From the NCBI RefSeq assembly GCF_002025665.1, contig NZ_CP018786.1, positions 4,402,001 to 4,466,000 of the forward strand: a stretch of 64,000 nt of DNA, written 5' to 3'. Positions within the stretch are counted from its first letter, which is position 1. Every line of letters begins with the position of its first letter. The translations under genes were made by a program, and so were the position numbers. A model generated the notes under the pieces. The model was not told where the DNA came from. It saw only the letters and a list, made by a program, of their open reading frames with translations, and did no database searches. The stretch comes from Chryseobacterium indologenes (lineage in GTDB: Bacteria; Bacteroidota; Bacteroidia; Flavobacteriales; Weeksellaceae). Shown here one piece after another: positions 9,433-16,578 of this stretch.

Positions 9433-9440
9433 TATCTTTG
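9433..9440 (+). promoter_or_regulatory. -7 promoter element of GG-leader peptide gene 2
   Basis: TATCTTTG matches TAnnTTTG, 80 bp before the second peptide ATG, in the same relative position as in copy 1. Confidence 0.6.
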
Positions 9441-9520
9441 ATTTACTTCTTTTACACCAAATGTCAAAATCCTGATTGACTTTAAATGCTCAGGAACGTA
9501 CAAACAAAATATTATTAACT

Positions 9521-9655
9521 ATGAAAAACGCTAAATTATTAAGCAGAGATGCTCAGAAATCTATCAATGGCGGAGCAGCAGGACGTATTTGCTGTGAGTA
9601 CAATTACAAAGGACAGTGTATCCTGTGGATTGGACCTGGACAATATTGCCCATAG
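9521..9655 (+). CDS. small GG-leader peptide, bacteriocin/RiPP precursor-like (copy 2)
   Basis: A 44-aa peptide read directly from the sequence: MKNAKLLSRDAQKSINGG leader, then a core with CCEYNYKGQC and the ending LWIGPGQYCP. The leader is nearly identical to copy 1 while the middle of the core differs (NYKGQC against DDNGKC), which suggests duplication followed by divergence of the core. The four cysteines and the WIGPGQ-C motif are retained, so these are probably functional residues. Each copy has its own promoter and terminator. Whether it is a toxin, signal or structural peptide cannot be told from sequence. Confidence 0.75.
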   Translation: MKNAKLLSRDAQKSINGGAAGRICCEYNYKGQCILWIGPGQYCP

Positions 9656-9681
9656 TTCAGTCACTTGATAACAGTTTTTAA

Positions 9682-9711
9682 TAAGCCGGAAATATTCCGG
9701 CTTTATTTTTT
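9682..9711. terminator. terminator of GG-leader peptide gene 2, possibly bidirectional
   Basis: The stem AAGCCGGAA / TTCCGGCTT is flanked by T-rich DNA, 27 bp after the peptide stop. It touches the stop codon of the convergent LytTR regulator gene. Confidence 0.8.
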
Positions 9712-10408
9712 ACCCTAAATGTTCTTTTAGATTCTTTTTATAGGTTCTCCCCAAAGGAAGCTCATCGCCGTTTTTCAAAAAAACATGACCAGAGTTATAA
9801 GAATTGATATGTTCTGATAATACAATATAAGACTTGTGAATTCTGATAAACCCAAAATGCTGAAACTTCTCTTCAAAATTGGACATTCTTTCCAGAATCA
9901 TATACTTTTTCAACGGCGTCATCAGCACAATATATTCCCCGAATCCCTGTATCCAGAGAATATCTTTTAGAAAAACTTTATTCATCACATAATTGGATTT
10001 GAACATGATAAAGTCTTCTTGTTGCTGACTGCTTGCTGAGCTTTTAAACTGGACAAAATCCCTTGCTTTATTGACTGCTTTTTTAAATGTATCAAAATCC
10101 ACAGGTTTGATAAGATAATGAACAACATCTAGTTCAAAGGCTTTTACTGCATATTTTGTTTCCAGCGTAAGAAAGATACACAGCGGCGGATCAGGAATTT
10201 GCTGCAAAAGCTCTACTCCATTGATGCCAGGCATATTGATATCGAAAACAACAAGATCTACTTTATTGGCTTTCAGAAACGCCAGTGCTTCTTCCGGTTT
10301 CTGAAATGAAGCCAGCAGTTCAACCTCTTCAAGCTGATCACAATATTGTTTTACAAGCTGTAATGCAGGATATTCATCATCTACATTAACGATAGTCAGG
10401 TTAGCCAT
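9710..10408 (-). CDS. LytTR-family response regulator
   Basis: A 232-aa two-domain regulator. The receiver domain (about 1-120) has the acidic pair near the N-terminus (VDDEYPAL), the phospho-acceptor D56 in LVVFDINMPG and the C-terminal lysine in HYLIKPVDF. The LytTR DNA-binding domain (about 135-232) contains DILWIQGFGEYI, RIHKSYIV and LPLGRTYKKNL. Its start overlaps the end of the sensor kinase gene by 8 bp, so the pair is translationally coupled. The LytS/LytT (AlgR-type) pair probably controls nearby or unlinked membrane functions; targets are unknown. Confidence 0.92.
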   Translation of the reverse strand: MANLTIVNVDDEYPALQLVKQYCDQLEEVELLASFQKPEEALAFLKANKVDLVVFDINMPGINGVELLQQIPDPPLCIFLTLETKYAVKAFELDVVHYLIKPVDFDTFKKAVNKARDFVQFKSSASSQQQEDFIMFKSNYVMNKVFLKDILWIQGFGEYIVLMTPLKKYMILERMSNFEEKFQHFGFIRIHKSYIVLSEHINSYNSGHVFLKNGDELPLGRTYKKNLKEHLG

Positions 10409-11513
10409 TGACAGTAATTGTTAAAGCAATTTTATATTGATCATTTTCTTTCGGTCCGGAATAAAACTCATACTGATCAGGATAAAATTTTTCCAATATA
10501 TGAATAATTGCTTCATTACCCAATCCGTGATAATCAGATTCAGCTACAAGAGTTCTATCTTTCCCGACAGAGTTTATAATTTCAAAATACAGTTCAGAGC
10601 GCTCAATATGACAGAATAATTTTATAAAAGCATAAGCATCTTCTCCAATTGCTGAATGTTTTAAAGCATTTTCAAATAAAGTAAGAAGTATAGCAGACGG
10701 AATTTCAGCAATGTCAAATTCTTCCTGATCTTCAATATCCATTACAATATCAAGCTGGTTATTATATTTAAGCTGATACAATGCAGCAAGCGCTTTCAGG
10801 GAAGAAAACTCCTGAGAAACCGTTACTTTTTCTTTTCCACTATCATAAATAATATATTTCAGAAGTCTGCTCAGCTGCAAGATAGAATCCGATGTCTTCT
10901 CCGAATGGGTAAAACTATTGGCATATATATTATTAAGGGTATTCAACAAAAAATGAGGATTTAGCTTAGACTTCAGCAAATCAAGATAAAGCTGATCCTT
11001 CTCTTCTCCAAGACTGATCACATCCTGTTCTATTAAAAATTTGTCTTTGGTAATTCCCAGAAAAGAGCCTACCAGAATGATGATTCCTTGCGAGATATAC
11101 ACATTATACAGAAACCCGACATGATAACCTTCTCCACTGAAATCCATCTGAAAAACGGCAGGTTCCCAAAGAATTCTGAAAAGACTGGACCCTAAAAAAA
11201 GGATTAATGCATAGAGAATAAACTCCGGATACTTATTCGATAAATAGAATCGTGGAACAAGATAGTAATACACCAGATAATAAATTCCAACATTGAAAAT
11301 TGTATTCAAAATAATGCTTATCACCAATTGATTTGAATCCAGGAAGTAGTTTTCGGTGAAATAAGTCATTAAAATGAAGATAAAAAGGAAAAAAATGTGC
11401 TGAAACCTCAACAAAAACTTCCAGCGATACTTCATAAGGCTTTCCAGAATTTTACCACTAAATAAAATCCTGATAATCAATAATATAATGATAAAATTAA
11501 TGATTAAAAACAT
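10401..11513 (-). CDS. LytS-type sensor histidine kinase
   Basis: A membrane sensor kinase of about 370 aa. Several N-terminal transmembrane segments precede a His_kinase domain with the phospho-acceptor histidine in KLNPHFLLNTLNNIYA, and a degenerate HATPase segment (LFENALKHS, HGLGNEAI). The frame is open up to a TTG at 11564, but a -7 promoter element lies inside that extension (11540-11547). I therefore place the start at the ATG at 11513, which opens directly into the first membrane helix. It partners the overlapping LytTR regulator. Confidence 0.88.
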   Translation of the reverse strand: MFLIINFIIILLIIRILFSGKILESLMKYRWKFLLRFQHIFFLFIFILMTYFTENYFLDSNQLVISIILNTIFNVGIYYLVYYYLVPRFYLSNKYPEFILYALILFLGSSLFRILWEPAVFQMDFSGEGYHVGFLYNVYISQGIIILVGSFLGITKDKFLIEQDVISLGEEKDQLYLDLLKSKLNPHFLLNTLNNIYANSFTHSEKTSDSILQLSRLLKYIIYDSGKEKVTVSQEFSSLKALAALYQLKYNNQLDIVMDIEDQEEFDIAEIPSAILLTLFENALKHSAIGEDAYAFIKLFCHIERSELYFEIINSVGKDRTLVAESDYHGLGNEAIIHILEKFYPDQYEFYSGPKENDQYKIALTITVNG

Positions 11514-11539
11514 AGTCCATACCTTATTTTGAAACGCAT

Positions 11540-11547
11540 CAAATATA
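11540..11547 (-). promoter_or_regulatory. -7 promoter element of the sensor kinase-response regulator operon
   Basis: On the minus strand this reads TATATTTG, a TAnnTTTG match 26 bp upstream of the ATG at 11513. It overlaps the longest possible reading frame and so argues against the upstream TTG start. Confidence 0.5.
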
Positions 11548-11627
11548 ATATCTTTTTGTCTCAAAATGCAGTTCGTTGAGAAAAACTGTCATTGATTGAA
11601 AAAATCCAGTCCCGCTCTTCCTAATAA

Positions 11628-11635
11628 ATATATTT
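11628..11635 (+). promoter_or_regulatory. -7 promoter element of the DUF2490 gene
   Basis: TATATTTG, 29 bp before the ATG of the DUF2490 gene; it probably drives the downstream transporter genes as well. Confidence 0.6.
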
Positions 11636-11664
11636 GAGAAACCGCAATATTAATCAAATATTAC

Positions 11665-12360
11665 ATGAAACTTAACATAAAATCAACGCTTATCTTATCA
11701 TTTTGTCTACTGAATGGTCTTTTATATAGTCAGAGCAAAGACAATTATAATATGTGGTTTCAGTACCTGATGTCTGCAAAGCTGACTGATAAAAGTACTT
11801 TAACTGCACTTACCCAATACCGTTCCTTTGACCTGGCTTACGACACTAGACTTTTCCTTGTGAATGCCTATGTAGATTATGAAGTGGCAGAAAACATAAG
11901 ACCTGCTGCAGGAGCTATGTTTCTGATCCTAGAATCTTATAATGCCGACGATTCTAAAAAGATAAGATATGAAAAAAGACCTTTCCAACAGGTAACTGCT
12001 GAGTATTTCATCGGAAGAACATCGATCTCCAACCGTCTTAGAGTGGAAGAACGTTTCCTCAGCAATCCTGATGAATTTGAAGTAAGAATCCGATATCTCA
12101 TCTCTGTCAGAATTCCCTTCAACAAAAAAGGAGAAAAAGAAAAGCTCTACGGTATTCTTAAAAATGAAATAAGAATGAATGTGGATAAAGTAGAGCCTTT
12201 CGACAGCAATCGTATTACAGCAGGACTTGGAATAAAAATAGGCAAAAACTCTGCACTGGAACTGGCTTTCATCAATCAGCTGGAAACCGGAAAAACAAGT
12301 AACTACGGTTTCATAGGTTTCAGAAACAGCTTTGACTGGAGAAAAAAGAAACAACAATAA
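11665..12360 (+). CDS. DUF2490 family outer-membrane-type protein
   Basis: A 231-aa protein with a signal peptide ending LLYSQ and alternating hydrophobic beta strands (for example SNRLRVEERFL, IRYLISVRIPF, SALELAFINQLETG). The WFQYLMSAKLTDKS...LTQYRSF opening and RLRVEERF motif fit the DUF2490 family, thought to form small outer-membrane beta-barrels. It is followed 23 bp later by the CitMHS transporter gene, so they may be one unit that moves organic acids through outer and inner membranes; that link is inference. Confidence 0.78.
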   Translation: MKLNIKSTLILSFCLLNGLLYSQSKDNYNMWFQYLMSAKLTDKSTLTALTQYRSFDLAYDTRLFLVNAYVDYEVAENIRPAAGAMFLILESYNADDSKKIRYEKRPFQQVTAEYFIGRTSISNRLRVEERFLSNPDEFEVRIRYLISVRIPFNKKGEKEKLYGILKNEIRMNVDKVEPFDSNRITAGLGIKIGKNSALELAFINQLETGKTSNYGFIGFRNSFDWRKKKQQ

Positions 12361-12383
12361 CCTCATTAACATTATACTATATT

Positions 12384-13670
12384 ATGCTTACATTTCTTGG
12401 TTTTTTAATGATTTTCATCTTCATGATTCTCATCATGAACAAAAAGATGACTCCTCTCACCGCTTTAGTCCTTGTACCAGTCCTTATAGCTGTAGTAGCA
12501 GGATTCGGGCCTGATCTGGGGAAAATGATGAAAGATGGAGTAAAAGAAATAGCACTTACGGGGGTTATGCTGATTTTTGCCATTCTGTATTTCAGTCTGA
12601 TGATTGACACCGGGCTTTTCGAGCCGCTTGTCAATACCATATTAAAAGCTGTAGGAGATAATCCTGTAAAAACAACCATCGGAACGGCCCTTCTCACCAC
12701 TTTAGTTTCTTTAGATGGTGATGGCTCTTCCACTTACATTATTGTGGTGGCAGCATTACTTCCGCTTTATAAAAAACAGGGAATGAATCCTCTGGTTTTA
12801 ACCTGCATTATCATGCTTGCAGGCGGTATTATGAATATTCTACCATGGGGTGGTCCTACCGCAAGAGTGATGAGCTCCCTTAAACTGGGACATACTGAAA
12901 TATTTGTTCCTATGATTCCGGTTATGCTGATCGGGCTGGTATGGGTATTTTTTGTAGCCTATATTCTGGGAGTTCGGGAGAAAAGAAGAATAAACAAACA
13001 TGGAAAATATACCAAATACAGCGGACAGGATATTGCTGGCGAAAATGATCCCGCATTAAGACGTCCGAAACTTATTATTGTCAATTTAATCCTGACCATT
13101 ATTTTGCTTTGTGTGATGATTCTTGATATTATTCCTTTGGGAATTGCATTCATGATTGCCTTCTGTATCGCTTCCATGATTAATTACCCGAAACTGAAAG
13201 ACCAGCAGAAAATCATTTCAAAACATGCAGGGAATGCGTTATCTGTAGCAGGAATGATCTTTGGAGCAGGAATTTTCACTGGAATCCTGAATGGAACCGG
13301 AATTATGAATGCTATGGGAAACAGCATTATCAGTATTGTTCCTAAAACCTGGGGTGGATATCTGAATGTCATCACCGCAATATTCAGTGTACCGCTTACC
13401 TTTTTCCTTACCAATGATGCTTATTATTTTGGAATATTACCTGTGATTACAGCTACAGGCAGCCAGCTGAATATTCCTCCTGATATTTTGGGACGTGCCA
13501 GTCTTGTAGGGCAGGCTTCTCATTTATTAAGTCCGTTGGTGCCTTCTACTTATCTGTTGGTTTCACTGGCCGGTGTAGAATTCTCTGACCACCTGAAATT
13601 CACCTTAAAATGGGCTATCGGATCATCAATTGTAATGTTACTGAGCGCATTGATTCTTGGTATTATATAA
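12384..13670 (+). CDS. CitMHS-family citrate/organic acid transporter
   Basis: A 428-aa inner-membrane protein with about 11-12 hydrophobic segments. The N-terminal MLTFLGFLMIFIFMILIM and MTPLTALVLVPV, the LVSLDGDGSSTYII motif, and ILPWGGPTARVM are hallmarks of the CitM family that takes up metal-citrate complexes by proton symport. Its length matches the family (~430 aa). It follows the DUF2490 gene closely and precedes a dicarboxylate symporter, making a small organic-acid uptake group next to a LytST-type two-component system that could regulate it, though no operator is visible. Confidence 0.88.
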   Translation: MLTFLGFLMIFIFMILIMNKKMTPLTALVLVPVLIAVVAGFGPDLGKMMKDGVKEIALTGVMLIFAILYFSLMIDTGLFEPLVNTILKAVGDNPVKTTIGTALLTTLVSLDGDGSSTYIIVVAALLPLYKKQGMNPLVLTCIIMLAGGIMNILPWGGPTARVMSSLKLGHTEIFVPMIPVMLIGLVWVFFVAYILGVREKRRINKHGKYTKYSGQDIAGENDPALRRPKLIIVNLILTIILLCVMILDIIPLGIAFMIAFCIASMINYPKLKDQQKIISKHAGNALSVAGMIFGAGIFTGILNGTGIMNAMGNSIISIVPKTWGGYLNVITAIFSVPLTFFLTNDAYYFGILPVITATGSQLNIPPDILGRASLVGQASHLLSPLVPSTYLLVSLAGVEFSDHLKFTLKWAIGSSIVMLLSALILGII

Positions 13671-13722
13671 GGTTATATCTTTGAATTTTGAATATTGTAA
13701 TCTTACCATCAATAAAAAGTGA

Positions 13723-14934
13723 ATGATGAAAACTGCCAAGCAAAAAACATTTACCGACTCTTATTTAAGAAACCTTACGCTTTATGTATTCACAGCGATT
13801 ATTTGTGGAGCATTGACCGGTTATTATTTTCCGGAAGTCAGCAAACATCTGGAAACGGTAAGCAGTTATTTCTTCACACTTCTTGAAGTTTTGATTATTC
13901 CTGTTATTTTCATTGCAGTAACGTATGGGGTAAGCTATATTTTCAGTACCAAAAATGCTTTTAAAATTGTGAGCCAGATGGTTCTGTATTTCTTACTCAT
14001 TACCTCCGTCAGTATTTTATTGGGAATCGGGTCTGGTCTTCTTTTAAAACCGGGTGCCAATACAGGAATTATTCTTTCTTCTCATAAAGAACTCCCAGAA
14101 AGATTTTTAATCAAGACTTCAAATCCCTTGCATATCAGCAACTATGTTCTTTTTCTTTTAATATCCATCTCTGCAGGAGTCGTAATCGGTCTTTCAAAGA
14201 AGAGGAATAACATTTTTAAAGCTTTAGATGCGGGAAGAAATTTGTTTTTCAGGCTTATCAAGTATGTTTATTTATTTCTTCCGATCGTCATTTTCTCAAA
14301 TATCGCCTACGGAATTTCAGTCTATGGCATTAATACTTTACTACCGTTAAGTAAAATTGTTGCCACGGTATATCTTACCAGTGTATTTTTTATTTTCGGA
14401 ATATTGGGTGTTATAACGGCTTACTTTAAAATTAATCTTTGGGATTTTCTGATCAGCATCAAAGAAGAAATCATTCTTGTAGTGGCCACCTCTTCTTCAA
14501 AGACTGCTTTCCCAATGATCTTTGACAAAATGGAATCACAGGGATATGACCGGAAAATTCTTCGTCTTATTATTCCTCTCGGATACAATTTTAATCTGGC
14601 AGGAGCCTGCATTTATCTTTCCATTTCATGTATTTTCCTCGTTCAGCTTTACAATATTTCCCTTACGCCAATGGATTATTTCTGGCTTTTTATAACGATT
14701 TCCATTGCTTCCAAAACCGCTTCCGGAGTTCCCGGATCAGGCTTCCTTGCCCTGATGTTTACCCTAAGCAGGTTTGGAAAGATTCCCACCACGGATCTTG
14801 CGCTTTTATACAGCATAGACCGCTTTATGAACGAAGCGAGATCGGTTACCAATTTCATCGGCATTTCAGTTTCTGCTGCCATTATTTCAAAACTTAATCA
14901 ACATTCTATTCCCTTAAAAAATGATATTTCCTGA
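13723..14934 (+). CDS. dicarboxylate/amino acid:cation symporter (SDF/DAACS family)
   Basis: A 403-aa membrane transporter. The serine-rich reentrant loop is seen in VVATSSSKTAFP, the unwound helix region in PLGYNFNLAGACIY, and the second hairpin in KTASGVPGSGFLAL. The C-terminal DRFMNEARSVTNFIG carries the substrate- and cation-binding Asp, Arg and Asn residues in the family's pattern. Likely substrates are C4-dicarboxylates, glutamate or aspartate with Na+ or H+. The gene overlaps the TerC gene by 14 bp, suggesting coupled translation. Confidence 0.9.
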   Translation: MMKTAKQKTFTDSYLRNLTLYVFTAIICGALTGYYFPEVSKHLETVSSYFFTLLEVLIIPVIFIAVTYGVSYIFSTKNAFKIVSQMVLYFLLITSVSILLGIGSGLLLKPGANTGIILSSHKELPERFLIKTSNPLHISNYVLFLLISISAGVVIGLSKKRNNIFKALDAGRNLFFRLIKYVYLFLPIVIFSNIAYGISVYGINTLLPLSKIVATVYLTSVFFIFGILGVITAYFKINLWDFLISIKEEIILVVATSSSKTAFPMIFDKMESQGYDRKILRLIIPLGYNFNLAGACIYLSISCIFLVQLYNISLTPMDYFWLFITISIASKTASGVPGSGFLALMFTLSRFGKIPTTDLALLYSIDRFMNEARSVTNFIGISVSAAIISKLNQHSIPLKNDIS

Positions 14935-15712
14935 TTTTACCCTCCTTTTCAATGACATCTTAGAAAATCCTGCAAAATCTTTAGCCATTATCGGCAATCT
15001 CATTCTGATTGAAAGTCTCCTTTCTGTGGACAACGCCGCAGTATTGGCCACCATCGTCATGGATCTGCCCGAACATCAAAGAAAAAAAGCCCTGAAATAT
15101 GGAATCCTTGGAGCTTATGTATTTCGCGGACTCGCTCTTATTTTTGCTTCCGTACTGATTTCCGTATGGTGGTTGAAACCACTGGGAGGATTATACCTGA
15201 TCTATATTTCTTTTGACTGGTTCATCAAAAAAATTAAAAACACAAATGATGAAGAAAATCCGGAGGAAAACCCGGACAAAGAATCCAGCTGGCTGTACAA
15301 AAATTCAATTGGATTATTGGGACAATTCTGGGCAACCGTTGCTATTGTAGAAGTAATGGACCTTGCTTTTTCCATAGATAATGTTTTTGCAGCAGTGGCT
15401 TTTTCAGACAATTTACTTCTGATTACTCTCGGAGTATTTATAGGAATTTTAGCGATGAGATTTATAGCACAGTGGTTTGTCCGCCTTATGCAGGTATTTC
15501 CTTTTCTTGAAACGGCAGCTTTTATTGTCATTGCTATTTTAGGAATTAAACTAAGTTTATCTTTATATGAGCACTTCTACCCTGCTACGGCATTTGCTCA
15601 ATTTTTAGCCAGCCATACCATGGAAATATTAGTTTCCGCCATCACTGTTCTTTTGTTTGTAGTTCCTGTAATGACCAGTTATCTTATTGGATTTCCCGCA
15701 CGTAAAAAATAA
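14921..15712 (+). CDS. TerC family integral membrane protein
   Basis: A 263-aa protein with seven to eight hydrophobic segments. The ESLLSVDNAAVLATIV and EVMDLAFSIDNVFAAVAFS repeats are the paired acidic membrane motifs of TerC/YkoY proteins, which act in metal (often Mn2+) export during metalation of exported proteins. A charged cytoplasmic loop (NTNDEENPEENPDKES) separates the halves. It starts inside the 3' end of the symporter gene. The manganese role is from family knowledge; it was not tested here. Confidence 0.88.
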   Translation: MIFPDFTLLFNDILENPAKSLAIIGNLILIESLLSVDNAAVLATIVMDLPEHQRKKALKYGILGAYVFRGLALIFASVLISVWWLKPLGGLYLIYISFDWFIKKIKNTNDEENPEENPDKESSWLYKNSIGLLGQFWATVAIVEVMDLAFSIDNVFAAVAFSDNLLLITLGVFIGILAMRFIAQWFVRLMQVFPFLETAAFIVIAILGIKLSLSLYEHFYPATAFAQFLASHTMEILVSAITVLLFVVPVMTSYLIGFPARKK

Positions 15713-15747
15713 TTTTTCTGCCAAATTTTCACATTCGGAAACAAAAG

Positions 15748-15790
15748 TCTGCCATTTCAGCCACGAGTGTCTCATGGCATACATTTAGAG
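15748..15790 (+). promoter_or_regulatory. possible special promoter of the groE genes
   Basis: The region upstream of groES holds TCTGCCATTTCAGCC and then TGGCATACATTTAG, with TGCCA and TGGCA forming an inverted pair. TGGCA recalls the -24 box of sigma-54 promoters, but the -12 GC is not convincing. No TAnnTTTG element is seen, which suggests a non-housekeeping promoter for this chaperonin operon. Confidence 0.35.
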
Positions 15791-15827
15791 AAATACAATG
15801 CAGAAATAATTAAAAAATAAATATATT

Positions 15828-16106
15828 ATGTCAGTAAACTTTAAACCATTGGCAGACAGAGTTCTGGTAGAGCCAATCGCAGCAGAAACTAAAACAGCTT
15901 CAGGTATTATCATCCCGGACACTGCAAAGGAAAAGCCGCAAGAAGGTACTGTAGTGGCAGTAGGTCCTGGTAAAAAAGATGAGCCTACAACAGTTCAGGT
16001 AGGTGACAAAGTTCTTTATGGAAAATATTCAGGTGCTGAATTGAAGTTGGAAGGTAAAGATTACTTGATCGTAAGAGAAGCTGATTTATTAGGAATCATC
16101 GGGTAA
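15828..16106 (+). CDS. groES: co-chaperonin GroES
   Basis: A 92-aa protein of standard length. The sequence NFKPLADRVLVEPIAAE, TASGIIIPDTAKEKPQEG and VGDKVLYGKYSG covers the whole GroES fold, including the mobile loop that contacts GroEL. It forms the seven-subunit lid of the cytoplasmic chaperonin. groEL lies 470 bp downstream, separated by an unrelated four-helix-bundle gene, an unusual arrangement for this normally tight pair. Confidence 0.97.
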   Translation: MSVNFKPLADRVLVEPIAAETKTASGIIIPDTAKEKPQEGTVVAVGPGKKDEPTTVQVGDKVLYGKYSGAELKLEGKDYLIVREADLLGIIG

Positions 16107-16150
16107 GCTTCTGGCTATTGGCTTCTTGCAAATGGCTTTTTCTGCTTAGA
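16107..16150 (+). repeat. short repeat flanking the four-helix-bundle gene, left side
   Basis: The stretch GCTTCTGGCTATTGGCTTC, followed by GCAAATGGCTTTTTCTGC, is a low-complexity GGCT-type repeat. Its inverse (AGCC..AAAAGC) resembles the sequence at 16533-16572 on the other side of the inserted gene. Confidence 0.4.
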
Positions 16151-16159
16151 AATTAATTC

Positions 16160-16516
16160 ATGAGAGATTTTAAAAAATTTGAAGTGTGGCAATTAAGTCA
16201 TCAATTGACTTTAAAAATATATACTTCAACCAGAAGTTTTCCAAAAGAAGAAATTTTTGGACTCACCTCTCAAATCAGAAGATCATTTGCATCAATAGGA
16301 TATAATATTTCAGAAGGAAGCGGCAGAAATTCAGATAAAGAATTTGCCAACTTCATCAATATTGCATTAGGATCCTCTAATGAAGCCGAGAACCAATTAA
16401 TTCTTGCTAAAGATTTAGGATACATTCATGAAAATGAATATCAAAATATTTTAGAAGAATTAACAATACTAAAAAAGAAGCTTGTCACTCTATGGAACAG
16501 GCTCAATGGAAATTAA
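16160..16516 (+). CDS. four-helix-bundle protein (23S rRNA intervening-sequence type)
   Basis: A 118-aa all-helical protein. The opening DFKKFEVWQLSHQLTLKIY, then FPKEEIFGLTSQIRRS and SIGYNISEGSGRNSDKEFANFINIA are the signature of the S23/IVP four-helix-bundle family, first seen inside 23S rRNA intervening sequences and also found as free genes. Its biochemical role is unknown. Here it sits between groES and groEL on the same strand, flanked by short GGCT/AGCC repeats, which suggests late insertion into the operon. Codon use is more AT-rich than in groEL. Confidence 0.88.
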   Translation: MRDFKKFEVWQLSHQLTLKIYTSTRSFPKEEIFGLTSQIRRSFASIGYNISEGSGRNSDKEFANFINIALGSSNEAENQLILAKDLGYIHENEYQNILEELTILKKKLVTLWNRLNGN

Positions 16517-16532
16517 AAATTAAAGTTAAACA

Positions 16533-16572
16533 CGCGAATTGCAAAAGCAAAAAGCAAGTCGCCAAAAGCTAA
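16533..16572 (+). repeat. short repeat flanking the four-helix-bundle gene, right side
   Basis: GAATTGCAAAAGCAAAAAGC followed by AAGTCGCCAAAAGCTAAAC resembles the inverse of the GGCT-rich stretch on the left side of the gene. The pair brackets the insert between groES and groEL. Confidence 0.4.
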
Positions 16573-16578
16573 ACAAAC

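Larger units (their letters stand above)
9064..9708 (+). repeat. tandem duplication of a promoter-peptide-terminator unit
   Basis: Two units, about 9064-9336 and 9433-9708, match along their whole length. Each has a TATNTTTG promoter, a conserved leader containing CACCAAATGTCAAAA and GATTGACTTTAAATG, a 44-45-codon gene and a CCGGAAA...TTTCCGG-type terminator. The peptides have diverged mainly between the GG and the conserved C-terminal motif. Confidence 0.8.
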
